From Stratiolaelaps scimitus (Eukaryota > Arthropoda > Arachnida > Mesostigmata > Laelapidae), in NCBI GenBank assembly GCA_019614645.1, contig JABWDB010000032.1, positions 868,001-932,000 of the forward strand: a stretch of DNA of 64,000 nucleotides, in the 5' to 3' direction. Below the pieces are notes generated by a model. It saw only the letters and a list, made by a program, of their open reading frames with translations, was not told where the DNA came from and did no database searches. Both the position numbers and the translations under genes were made by a program. Below, one piece after another: positions 27,301 through 40,500 of this stretch. How positions within the stretch are numbered: the first letter of the stretch is position 1; each line of letters begins with the position of its first letter.

Positions 27301-28914
27301 AATCTTTCAGGTTTTTCTACACAGCCTTGAAGATCAACCCATGCCTAGAACATCGATTGTGGTTGCAGAATATGATCTTTTTCTTGTCGACGGTGTCCTT
27401 CAATGTATCATGCGCAATTTTCGCAGTTGCTACGAAGTGAGCCTCATCAGAGTTTTCTTAATGTATATGCACGATATTCCTTCGGCTGATTATAAACGGC
27501 ATTTATATCATAATATGTAAAAGGTAGAATCCTTCCGAAGGACTACACGGTTAAATCGTCTGTACGCGTTCGTAGAGGCGTATTTTCTGTAGCTGAAACT
27601 CCTCGGCACAGACATCCCCACAACAGACTCGATACACGTGTCGCGGACAACCTTAAAGAACCACAAACGCCAATAATGATGGTGACGATGATCGATGGCA
27701 CGTTAAGCATTTTGAGGAGTACGCGCATGTTCATATGATTAGACACGCTTCCTCGACGAATCCCAGTCCGACTTGAACTATCAAGTATTATACATAGGCT
27801 TTGTTTGTATACAGGCCTCTTCGAAGGGTGCAATTGAAAGGCCTTCCCCTGGGCTTTCCTGGAGTCTCGGAGACGCCCGGAGGAGACCGGAAGAGCGTTC
27901 TCTTGGACGTAGCCAATGTGATAAAAACAATCTGACGCTGATATGCAGTTTTGTGAGTGAACCCAGCTCGGGTTTGTATATCCCATAGCATAAGCATTGG
28001 TGACGGTCTCAGATATCCAGCAGGTAGCTATTCCCTTTTAGCTGAACCTTTTTCAAGGTGCTTTTTTTATACTCGTTTCTTGTATGCCCTTTTGCTCCGC
28101 TGATAATATGTACCCAGAAAAATATACATATTTATGGCCAAATCATGCTGTATGCGTTTGGTCAACAAGTCCTTTCAAAATATTTCCCCCAAACGAATGT
28201 TGAACTGGTTATAGTAGCTGGTTATAGTGAATAGATCTCTTAATTAATTGCTCCTGTCAAATGAATGTTCTAAAAATACATTTCATCACTATAACCTTTC
28301 AGCTGAAATCTTTTAAGAAGATTCGTGGCTCCTACAATCTTGTCTAGGTTAACAGTAATTAGGTATATCTTTCGGCAGGTTGTACGAGGTCGACAGTTAG
28401 CATGGATATACATGACATTTCTCTAAAAACTAGCAAGCAATTCATTTCGTGGTCTAGGCGTGTGGCGGCCTCGCCGAGGGCTCCCCGTTTCAAATCTCTC
28501 AGAGCACACCCGCATGGCTGCTTGTCTAGAGCCTCCAGATTTGCCAATTTACCATTGTTGTTACTAGTTACTCGCAGGTCTCATACCACACGTCCCCATC
28601 ATTGTATGACCGCTATCATTGAACACACAATTTTTATACTTCGCTCGGAGCCGGCCTTCGTCGCGCTGATCCCGTCAACAACGTAAAGAGATGGAAAAAA
28701 AATACGTCAACAACATTTTTATGCCGATGTGTGCCGGGGTAGCTACGCGAGAGTCAGCCCATCATTTGGTTAGCTCCCGACCTTGCCCTTACGTATGAGA
28801 GGCCAGACTATTATTACTTGTGCGTTAGAGGGCCAGAGTCGGTGACGACACTAAGGGTAAACGAGTCGGAATAATAACTCTATAACACGCGTAAGGTGTA
28901 GTTGTAATAACGAC

Positions 28915-28956
<42 letters not shown>

Positions 28957-29718
28957 ATGAGACAGGTTATCTAAACTTGTAGGAGTTTGCAACAATATGT
29001 ACATCATATGTGTCAACAGCTGCAATGTCTCGACATCCAAATCCACCTCTCCCTCGTCGGTTCGACCTGAGATGTAATCACTATGTGGTGGTTAATTATG
29101 CTGTGAAATTGTCATATAATAGCATTTTGTCCTTGTCCCGGATCCCTGCTGGCATGCTATTGCGGGCACGGCCTGCTCTGCCGAGCAGGCCATTGAAATT
29201 GCCCCCGCCCCCCCCCACCTCAGGCCCCGTGTCCCCTAGTTCGGAGTCCCTCTCCTCCTACATGTAGGAACATGCAGTCGCAATTACATCGGAAGACCGA
29301 AGTCGTCATTTAGAGCCAGAGGAAGTGCATGACCTTCCATTACGATAGGAAGGCGGAGGGGACCTCCTTATGCTGATTACGGTGCCGTTGCCATAAAGCA
29401 GTGGGACTTTATTCATTTGCGCCGACTGGGTGGCTCGCCTTCGAAGGGTCGCCCGTCCAACCCGAATGCTTTTGTGCGCGAGCCCAGGACAAAGCCGCAA
29501 CAAGTGGAATAAATACGCAAAGTGAACGCATCTGGGTGTACAGATTGTCTCGCGAAGTGTACGCGCAGCACAGCGATTCATGGACGAAAGTCACACACCG
29601 AGCATCTGTTGTGATCATGCTAAATGAACGGAGCCGCCTTGTGTGGGCTGATTGTGTGGATTTTTCCTTGCGGAAGTGGAAGATTCCTTGTGTGCCCCTC
29701 GTTCGTCTCGTGGAACCA

Positions 29719-29755
<37 letters not shown>

Positions 29756-31362
29756 GTTATTCAAATTCGGCTCCTATGATCAAGCGCGTAGCGCCAAACG
29801 AAAGAAGCCGTCTTGAAATCTTCCAGCATTTCGGGGGTCATAACTTTTTTTTGTCGCCGGAGACCATCGCCGATTATTGCTTACGAGAACTATAATGTAC
29901 ATGGTACACGACAATGTGCTATAATAATCGCGAAATATTCCAGGATTCTCTTGCAGCACATTCGGGCTATTGTGGGCGAATTACAGAAATTATCGAAAGC
30001 CAGCTAGAAAAAGAGTTACTTTTTAGGAAGTAACACCTATTCCTAACCTTGAAGCACGCCTCGAAAGGTACACTAATACAAGACGATGCATAAAGATAGG
30101 ACCCTAGACCGGCAGATGACAGCAGCAACCTTCGTTGTCTTCGCGTTTTCAGGGCCGGAGGACTCAATCGTGTTCTCAATACGCGGTGACATCCGGCGAA
30201 TGTGCGTGCATTGCCCAGATCCCCTCGATGTTCCAATGGCTTTAGATCACGAAATTGATCGGGACCAACCCGGAGGCGGATCTCTGAGGAATTCGTCTTC
30301 AGCGATGGCCCTTGAGTTCGACCACATCTCAGGGTCCATCTTCTGGAGTGACCGTATTAACCAGGCCATCTGGACAGCTTTCTGGGACGGTACGAACCAA
30401 AAGGTACAAATGCTGCAAGGCTCAGCGAGATTTCGCAAAGCCATGATCACCAGAGGAGAGACCTGCTCTCTAGAGAGTTTAACGGATGGCTTAGCGCATG
30501 TTCGCGTCGGCATCGGTCATGATCTAGTTCACCCATTGAAATTTCCCGTTGGTGGATATTGTTACATTAGACGCTCTCATGCTCAACGCAATCAGCATGC
30601 ATTTTTCAATTAATACATACTGCTACTGGACAAATCACGTCAGATATCATACGTACAATGCACGTAGCAAGCAATCGGCGATCGTAACAGTCAACACAAA
30701 GGCAATTTCCGGCAAGTGCTTCAATATGAGAGTTAATGAGAGATTTTATTTGGAAAAAAACATGTTCGAATTGAATTTTCTAAACAGTGTTGCATCGTCT
30801 TGAACGACGGCATCCGCGTTAGGGTCCTCTGATAGCGTTCTATCCAACCGAGCGGAACTCTCGCCTGGAAATGTACGCCGCTTTAGACGGAGCACCTTCT
30901 ATAATAACAACGAAGTCGACACTCTCTCTCTCCATTGAAGACAATTCAAGTTATATTAGATTAACTATCAAATATATAGACAGGCACGTAGGCAGGTGGA
31001 TAGCAGTTAAAAACGGCATTACATCAGTCACACAGTTTCGCTAGATATCGAAGTAATGTCAAGCACAACGCCGATACTAGGAAAGATAGACCCTCAACAG
31101 AGGATGGCTTTAGCTGGTAAAGGTAAAGACTTATTGCGCTTATTTATTAAAGGAACCGCAATTTTTACAATGCTTAAGCTCTCTAGCATATATAAGAGAC
31201 GTTTTGCCAGCCACGTCAACCCTGAACTGGATCGAGGACTAGCTTCGGTGGAGATTGAAGATGTCTCTCCTTCCACAGGAGATTCTGTTATCTTCGTACG
31301 TGCGTTTGAAGAACATGTCCTTTCCCACAATAAAACGAAGTTAAAAACAATTCACATTGTTT

Positions 31363-31401
<39 letters not shown>

Positions 31402-31723
31402 ATTGATTTAAACTGTCACACAATTAACCTTCAACGTTGTGTGTGATCGTGGCCTCCGGACCACCGAAGATAACAGAATCTCCTGTGGAAGGAGAGACAG
31501 TTTCCTCTGCTTCGTATTTAATGGGTAACAATGCTTAAGCTCTCTAGCATATATAAGAGACGTTTTGCCAGCCACGTCAACCCTGAACTGGATCGAGGAC
31601 TAGCTTCGGTGGAGATTGAAGATGTCTCTCCTTCCACAGGAGATTCTGTTATCTTCGTACGTGCGTTTGAAGAACATGTCCTTTCCCACAATAAAACGAA
31701 GTTAAAAACAATTCACATTGTTT

Positions 31724-31762
<39 letters not shown>

Positions 31763-34700
31763 ATTGATTTAAACTGTCACACAATTAACCTTCAACGTTG
31801 TGTGTGATCGTGGCCTCCGGACCACCGAAGATAACAGAATCTCCTGTGGAAGGAGAGACAGTTTCCTCTGCTTCGTATTTAATGGGTAACGACGAGTCTA
31901 CAGTATACAGCTCAAGGTCTTTTCCTCTTACATATATGGGGGATTTTGTATGTGTGCATTGGTTCTAGATGGTCGCCCAAGCCAACGCAGCGGATCTTGC
32001 ACTCGATTGGGTCAATCGTAAACTCTACTGGACAGATGCAATGAACGCTCGAATCGAAGTTTGCCACATTGATGGGTCACTTCGTTCACTTCTTCACTGG
32101 CAGAATCTTCTGAAACCGAGAGGAATCGTGGTCGACCCCGGACGAGGGTAAGAAGACCAATTAGAAGGTTTTAATTGATTAATGACAACAAGAGAAAAAA
32201 ATAAACACAACTGCCTATCTGTGTCTCGCTACTTGGCAAATCGCCCCTCGGACGGTAGTTCCGTGGTTCGCTCATTGATTCTAACGCTGTTATGACGAAG
32301 TGACAAATTGGGAGATTATTACTTAATTAATTAACTAATTATTAATTAGCTACAGTATCAAAAACAAAACAAAATTGCGAACGATAGCCGACGCCGTTCT
32401 GCTGAACGTCAAGCTAGTACTGGTCGTCAGCTGAACGCCGTTTTCGATAACTAACGCCTGTTTACAATGCAGAAGACTCCGACTCGCTTTCGCAGTTGAG
32501 CTTTAAATGATTATTGCATATTACAAAGATATTCGAATGCGGACCTCCAAAATTTGTTAGTTACCGGCTAAAATTTGTTGGGTAATCACAATGCAACGAG
32601 CGTCAAATGAAGAGGCACCTTCCATATTCCTGGACACGATATCGTTGTGCCGCGAGATAGTTGTTTTGCGAGAACAGCAACTCGACGCCCTCAAGCAATA
32701 AGTCGAGGATGCAAGATGCTTTTGGTCAGCGTTGATACGTACATGTCTATTGTTAACTGTCATTAAAAATCAGTCATTTGTCTCTTGTTTACAGATACAT
32801 GTATTGGACGGACTGGGGCGAGTTTCCGAAGATTGAGCGCTCGACGATGGCTGGCAGCTCTCGGACTGTTCTCGTTCAAAACAAGCTTAAGTGGCCCAAT
32901 GCGCTTGCAATTGATCATGGCTCCGAAACACTATTCTGGACCGACGCCAATCTCAAGATTATTGAGATGCTACACTTAGCTTCGGTAAGACCAGCTCACT
33001 TACTTACCTATGTCCGTATTCGATAGTGTTCATTCGAGTTTCGTCCTAATTGGTTTATTCATTCATTCATTCATTAACTACCCTTCTGATGGACACCTCA
33101 CTAGTGATCAGATACGAATGGGCACGCATCGTATTTTAACTCAGCTAGAATCGAATAATATCCCCCAAAAGATGACAAATCAGTAATCTATGAGGTGTTT
33201 TAGTCATTGTATGAATTACAATCATGCTGAGTGCGTTTACAGAGGGGAATAGTCGAACTAAGTAAGGGTGCGATCCGGCCCATCCGGGAGCTTGTTACCA
33301 CAATCGAGATACTGTGGTAACCTAGTATTCATACACGTTGTTTCTGCAGTCTCCGGAAAGATGTTGGCATGTTGTTTTGTCAAGAAGTTATGGCTTGAAC
33401 ACAAACAGGCGAATGATGACAACGCTTCTCGATGACAGCTCCTCATCCGACTCAGGTTGACGTAGGTGGCTGACGTTGCCTAGGTTGAATGTACCTAGGG
33501 GGGGCATTTAGGGGTCTGTTTTACTAAGCAATGCTAAAAGCAGTTGTACCGTGGACGTGAAATGTTGGCTGAGAGTCAGCCCGAAGACCCTAGTCTTAGG
33601 TTGAATGTACCTATTGTATAACTATCTTATATAACCACATATGTAGCCTATCTATGCAGCCCTGCGTGATAGCTTATGTTCACTGATAACTATAACGTTG
33701 AATGTACGAGACCTTTATTCGAAAGTTCTCGATTGATCAGCGGTAATGCGTACACGCTCCATCAGCTGCTCGACGCCGCCCTCTCCAATGACAGACAACT
33801 GTCGAGATCTGTGCTTCCGTCACAGGCCTCAAGATACCTGAACAGGGTAGTCTTTTCCATGGCGGGCAGAGTCGCCACCGTGTTATCCCCTTGAATTTGC
33901 CTCTTCAACGGCTCCATCTCCGTAAGGGTCCATATCAGCTGGTACGTGATCAACGCAACGTCATGCGAGTTGTTCAAAACAGAGGTCGCTGTCGAGCTGA
34001 CCTCCTTGCCGCTCATGCTGCCCTTGCCAGTCACGGCGTCGAAGAGTTTCCTCGTGCCGTGGAATACGTTCTTTTCGCCACGGGTGTACAGGTCAACGAG
34101 TTCGGTGAGATCTTCTCCCGAGACGCGGTCGCTCTCCGAATTGACAAAACGCTCCAGCCACGACCTTACCTCTTTGGCCGGCGTATGGAAAATCCTCTGT
34201 TCCATCATCCTGTAACATGCATAGGATTGTTTATCTTATAAAACGTGTGTGTGTGTCTTCATATTCAGAAAAGAATAATTGGTGACGCAGTTTGGGAACC
34301 GGGTGCCGAGGGCCGAGGTCTGAGATCATGGTCACACTCCTGCAGGAGTGGCTATGGCCTTGCCTATTTGACTCTGAGCGAGGGAAAAACGCTGTACAGC
34401 GAAGGGATCTCAGGGTGCGGGTACCCAGGATGATGAGCCTTGCTCAGAATGCTGCCAGCTCATTCCTAGACTTAGTTCACAGTGGAAACTGTACAGTCTT
34501 ATCTAATTAGAATAAAAATATCGGTTATATATTCACTCCAAAGTGTGTAACAGTCTATCTGACACATACGAGTCACGTTGGTCAAGAGAAATTGCACGAC
34601 CTTTGTAGGACATGCTTACAATCGAGAATGTATATACATATTTCCTATGTCACCTGTCGTGCCCGCTGGCTAATTGGCCCTAATTGTCTACATCCTCCTG

Positions 34701-37539
34701 CGTGATACTTGCGACATTGAATTTAATTATAATAAGGAATAAGCACGCGATTGCATAAGTGAATCGACTGAATAAATCCAACCTTAACTCTGAAATTGCA
34801 GAAATTTATATATATAAACATAAGTAACTTCCTCCACTCACTTCGTCCTACACCGAATGTTTTTTTTTGTTTTTTTCCAGCTGACCCTCAGCTGTTCCCC
34901 TATCTGACAAGCCTCAGCTCTTAACCTTTAGGTATTACTATGAGAGGACCTGTCGGGGCTACCACCTTTGCTTATTCTCTTCCTCACTCGTACCTGACAA
35001 GAATCTTCAGATAGAGAAAGATGATAAAGAACTCCAAAGATTCTCCAAAGCGTCTGACAGGATTTGAACCCAACACTACACGTGTCTCTCCGGTCTAGTA
35101 GTGTAAGACATTACCGAATGCTGACATTGACTAACCTGCGAATATTTCTTCGCTTCGACGGCTTGGTCTCTAGCTGTACAAGGACGGAGGTCGTGGGTTC
35201 GAATCCTGCTACATGGCATATCGACAGCACGAGAGTGCGTTGTAGAAAAAAAAAACACTGCAGTTCCGTTAATAAACCATAAGTTTGTATTGTATTGAAT
35301 TGAATCGACCCGGAACGCAACGCCTTCCCGCTTTGCGGATTCAGGCCGCGTTCGATCAATTGCGCGCCTTATTTGTTGTCCGTCCCTGAGCAATACTAGG
35401 TCGAAGAAATCGTTTTGTTGGCTGGTAACCGTTCAGAGTCAACGAGTCAGTTGCAATCCCATCAGAAACCGCTTTCGGATGTAATCCAGCCTTTGCAACC
35501 GTCTGAGCGAACACCCCCTCCGACCGCGACTTTTTCGACCATGACCTTTTTTGACTGGCCTCGATGTGTGGACAATCCACTTTTCATTGGCAGTAATCCC
35601 CCTGAAAAATGGCGCCTGAGCAGCAAATCGCAAGCTGAAATTCGCTCAATTAAATTACGTTCGCTCGCAGTTCGTGTGGTACCCAAACATGGTTTTTGCC
35701 AAATATGGCAAAGTTGTTGTCACTATTCCGTAGCTGTTTCGAAGCCTTTGGCCTTATCAACTGTGTTAAAGCGTTGGGCTCATTGGCCATCGCATCGAAA
35801 TCTCCCAAACCACCTCTCTCACTCTGTCTCTTCATAGACTGCGCATATCATTTTTGCATAAACAAGCGAAATGCATAGACAATACACGTTTTCTTCCTTC
35901 TACACATGTTAAAAATGTACTGAATCTCTTCACTGAAAACGATCGTGAATCTTTGTAATGGATACGTTCATTAGATGTCAGCCGAATTGCCAGTTTTTCA
36001 ATGTACGACCTTTGATGTGTTTGAAACAACTGCGGATGACATCTGTCGAAAATTCGCTATAGAATTACGCATAGACCAGATACACGCGAAAGCGGGTGAT
36101 TTTAATGTCCTTTTAAATGTATGCGAACAATGTTTCGCTTAATTTTCCTGAACTTACACATTACCTAAGCATATCATTTGTATTATGTGTACATATCTCA
36201 CTATAGGTGTAACGCTAAAGGTTTTCATTCTTTTGTTAGAGGACGAGCAATATTTAAAATGCTTAAGTTCACTCTAATACGTCACCACGTCTCTAGGCAC
36301 CTCGAACCCTCGGCTTTCGACTTTTATATCCAGAGGCTTAGCCACCGTGTAAGCCACCGGGCTGACGCATTCATTAGCTGTACGGGCTCAAAGCAAAAGA
36401 GCGGGCGTACTATTTTTCATTAGCACTCGATGAGTAGGTGCTAAAAATAGGAACTACTGTAACTATTATATATTGCTAATCTCGTTAATTAGCTACTGGA
36501 ATCTGATAGAACTCGATAGGTTATATTCAGGGGTAACTCCACAAGTAACAAAAAAATACATGGTCTGATCTGCGAGTACATTTCTATCTCTCTCTATTTC
36601 TGAAGGATGCTCAACAAACAATAATTATTGTTGAACAAAACAAAAGCGTACATTGTTACGTTGTTCTCCCTTTACACTATCCCATTGAATTAAACTCCAA
36701 CCAACTTTTTCCTTTACCAACTGCTCAGGAACTTTTAAAGCACCCTGTATAGGTATGCTCTAAAAGTTCTAACCAAGTTAAAACTAGTTTCGTTCACTGA
36801 TTTTCCCTTGGCTAATCTAAATAATCCATGAAACGACACTTTTTATCGCTATTATTTTTACGAGAACTTAAGCGTTGTGGTAACACTGCAGTTCCGTTAA
36901 TAAACCAAGCCTTTTGTATTGTATTGGCTTGTTGAGGCGGCAACCGAATGATAAATATTGAATTTTTTGTTTTCTGCAAATCAATTACTGAACGCACACA
37001 TGCACGCTCTATTTTTTTAATGACTAATCGTCGTATTTACAGAACCACTCACGATAGGCGAATAATAGGCCCCTTTTTCTTTTGAAGGTATGCTAAGCAA
37101 CCGCCTTTTTCGTACACTTCCCTGGTTTTGCCTGCCCTCATCCCCCGACATAATACATTTCTAATTCCTAACTCGGAACGTGGCCCACCCATGCTCGTGG
37201 CGCACTCGACATCGCATTGCCGGCATTGAATTGCAGTTCAATCAGTTATTTCTGCGTAGGGGCTTGATCGAGCGCCGATCGTTCGCCGTGCGAGTATCGC
37301 TCCGCTCTCACTATGGGCGTTCGCACATTCGGCTGCGTCGACTCGGTTACTCGACACCGCGCTAGCTGCAGCTGTGGGTGGTTCTACGTTCTCGTGTGAC
37401 GACCGCCGGTGTGGATTTTCTTTTTCAAGTTCCTTCAGGATCCAGGAGTTTCTCTCCTTTCGTTCATCCTGACGACCATCCATCAGTCATCGTCAGTGCA
37501 CAATGAGGGAGCGAGAGAGAGTGAGGCGGGGAGACTAAG

Positions 37540-37579
<40 letters not shown>

Positions 37580-40500
37580 AGATATTTAGAAAAAGGCAAA
37601 GAGCAATTCCATCCCTTAAAGGAAATCTGATTGCAGATCGATCACTCCGAATTGCCTCTGCCCTAGTGCTGCTGCTACTACTGCTGCTGCCGCGACTGCC
37701 AACGCCTTCTGAAGTGCCGCCCAGCGTTCGTCAACATGCCGCAATGATGCGATTCCGCCATATCGGAGCCAGAGTGTCGGAGTTCTCCCTTTCGATTCCG
37801 ATGATCGGTGGTAACGCAAGGGCAAATTTCGTCGGGCGTACGCCGCCAGTCCCTTCGTCGAAACAAATCTCAAATCATGAATGTCGAAATGTTCTTTCCG
37901 TTTCGTTCGAAGGCTACGCGAATGTTGTAAGAAAGCAGAGGAGGAACACCAGGCTGCCAGCTAGCGCGGGCATCGAAGCCAGTCTCTGGGTATACCACAC
38001 AGTGCTGAGGATGTTGAGCTCGTAGGAGCTCCCGCAAAGACGCGCTCACGCGTTCTCTCAGGGAACAACGCGAAGGGAAGATTGCTCAATTCGTCGGTGA
38101 TTTATGGTCACAACGGTCTGGGGGGGGGGGGGGGGCAAAGATGTGTGGTGTGAGCCTAAGGGGTCATCGTATCGTGACCACAGCAGGGCCGAATCTGTAA
38201 TTGATTCGAACCGGCGTTTCTGTTGAACGCTATTTAGTATCCTTTGCTCTTCGAAACTACTTGACGAAATCAAGCTGTGCCGGTGAAAAAGTTTTGTGAC
38301 TTTGATCAATGGGGTCGATTTCGAGTTTGGCCACATTGTGGCGATGTGGAAGATACTGGATTAAGGATAAGTGCCTTTGGAAACACATATAATAATAATA
38401 ATAATAATTGGTAAGTAAGGTTTCCCGGAAAGCCGAGCAAAGGGGTGGGTTTTAGGGTTTATTAAAGAAACTGCAGATTTACTCCTTGCTTAAAATCTCG
38501 TATATGTCACGTTGAAGAACTCAAGCCTGCGGCCTCCACTTTCTTAAATAGGATCTAGCTGAAGAGCCACGTTGACTGAGAGTACAATGTAGTGTATTGT
38601 ACCATGTGCTTGTCAGATTATCAGAATAGCAAACTAGTCATAGTTTACACCTGGATGCGCGATGCCTATGGTAGCCGATCATGAGATAATGGCTTCATTA
38701 TACTAATGAACGTCTCGGCGTATTAAAACGTCGGTGTTATCAGATGAATGGTTTTGAAGCATCTGTAATATATATATATATATAATACACTATCATGGGG
38801 AAAAGAAGTCAGCCCTTTACGGGTTTTCATAGCGAAGAGCCCTGATAGATATATACTCCTGTACTTGTCGCGTTCCAGTCGATTTCTAGGAGAAGCACCT
38901 CCTGTGACTGTGTCCCCTTTACGCAGAATTTGCTAACCGGCTTCTATTTCAAATAACTTCTTCTCAGGGGCATCGCTTTCATGGCGAGAGCCGTCAAGCT
39001 CCATAGTGGCGTAAGTCAATCTCTCCATCACATCGATTAGCAATGAGTACCGAAGGAACTGTCGATCACGTGGATAAACTGTAGATAACGTGGAGAACTG
39101 CGAAGCATTTCATCTACCACTGGGCTGTATTCGTAAGCAGACTTGAATTCACCTGCTTTTGCACACGCCGGAGAGTGGAGAGCTTCATTCTGATCATGTA
39201 TATGGAACCCATGAATTGCGCAGGTGTACTTAGGAACATGGTGATTTCAATTGGGTTGGAACAAGATCTGAAAGCATCGATCAGGATTACATGTGGCAGG
39301 TGACGACTGAGGTCAACTCCAAATTTCAATGTGATTACGAATTGTGGTTAAACTAGGTGCATAGATATAAATGATCAGTCAAAGTGCTTTTAGAAAAATC
39401 CTTTTGGTCCTTGGAAATAGCATCAACTTGCAACCATTTTCGCTACATAAGTAGCTTCGAACACTGTTTATTAATCAATGATAAACATGGCCGACAGTTG
39501 TACCCGTAGGCCTCGTAGGCCTTATGCTAGAATAAGAAGTTATTATCTTATAAGACCATTTCACCATGGCAAGCGGAACCCTCTGCTTCGCTCGAAGAGA
39601 GTCCCTCGCGTGGGATCGATAAATAGCTGTGACAATTTTATACTCAAACGCGTGACTCAATTGTCGAGCCGAGGTGATGTGTTCCGATGCTACGGTTGAA
39701 AATCAGCAGTTGAATTTAGAGAAATCACATTGTTTGAGCGAAGGTTTTCCATTTTGGGTTTAATAAATGACTTATTTGCGATAAGCATGACTTAATTGGC
39801 ACCACAGGGTCCTTCCTTTTTCAGCGCCTTGCTCACGCTGTGCGGCAGAAAAGTAATGTCAGCTATCGCCTCTCTCGAAGCTGACCATGACGTCCTCAGC
39901 CTGGCATCCTTATCGCCAGCTGCGTCTCAAATATGGTCTATATTAATACGGCTGAGTCTCTGGCTGTAAGAAGTCAGAGGCTGCAGGTTCGAATCCCGTT
40001 GCATGACATATTAGAGAACTTAAGCATTCTATGCAGTTCCTTTAATAAATCAATAGAGCTTTACCTTTACACAATAATATGAAGTAAGTCCAAGATATAT
40101 ATATATCTTGAACTTATATATATATATACATATATTGTAAGTTGATGCGACAGTTCTAGACAGAGCGCCCGACCCTATCGAGGTCAACCGCAACCTGAGC
40201 CGTCGGCATCAGCTACAGTTGACATTTTCGGCCTGGTTAGAAATGGCCAACCCTCCCCGGCCTCCTGGGCCTTTTATCGGTGGTGATTTGTGATTCTTGC
40301 TGCATATTCGGCTCGTTCTTTCGCCTCTTGTGACAAACGACTTCACGGTGGGCGTTGTGCTTTGAGAGACGCCGCCCTGTTCATCGTTGGCGAGTTCGCC
40401 TCCTCCGTTGCAAGCTGTCGTGGTCTGGCTGGCATCCAATTTGTGAAGCTTGCCTGCAATGTGGAGCTCAATCCGAACGATGCAAGACATTCGCGCAAAC

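Larger units (their letters stand above)
26644..30152 (+). other. Intron h (3.5 kb)
   Basis: Holds the LINE end at 26736-27052, a family A fragment near 27145, (TA)n at 28915-28952 and 29722-29752, and several open frames without recognisable content (for example 27543-27986 on the - strand). Confidence 0.6.

Noticed and set aside
29618..29680. LVWADCVDF, resembling a YWTD-type strand, in the frame 29401-29895
   Set aside because: No blade context around it, a (TA)n tract inside the same frame, and exons h and i already join in phase without it.
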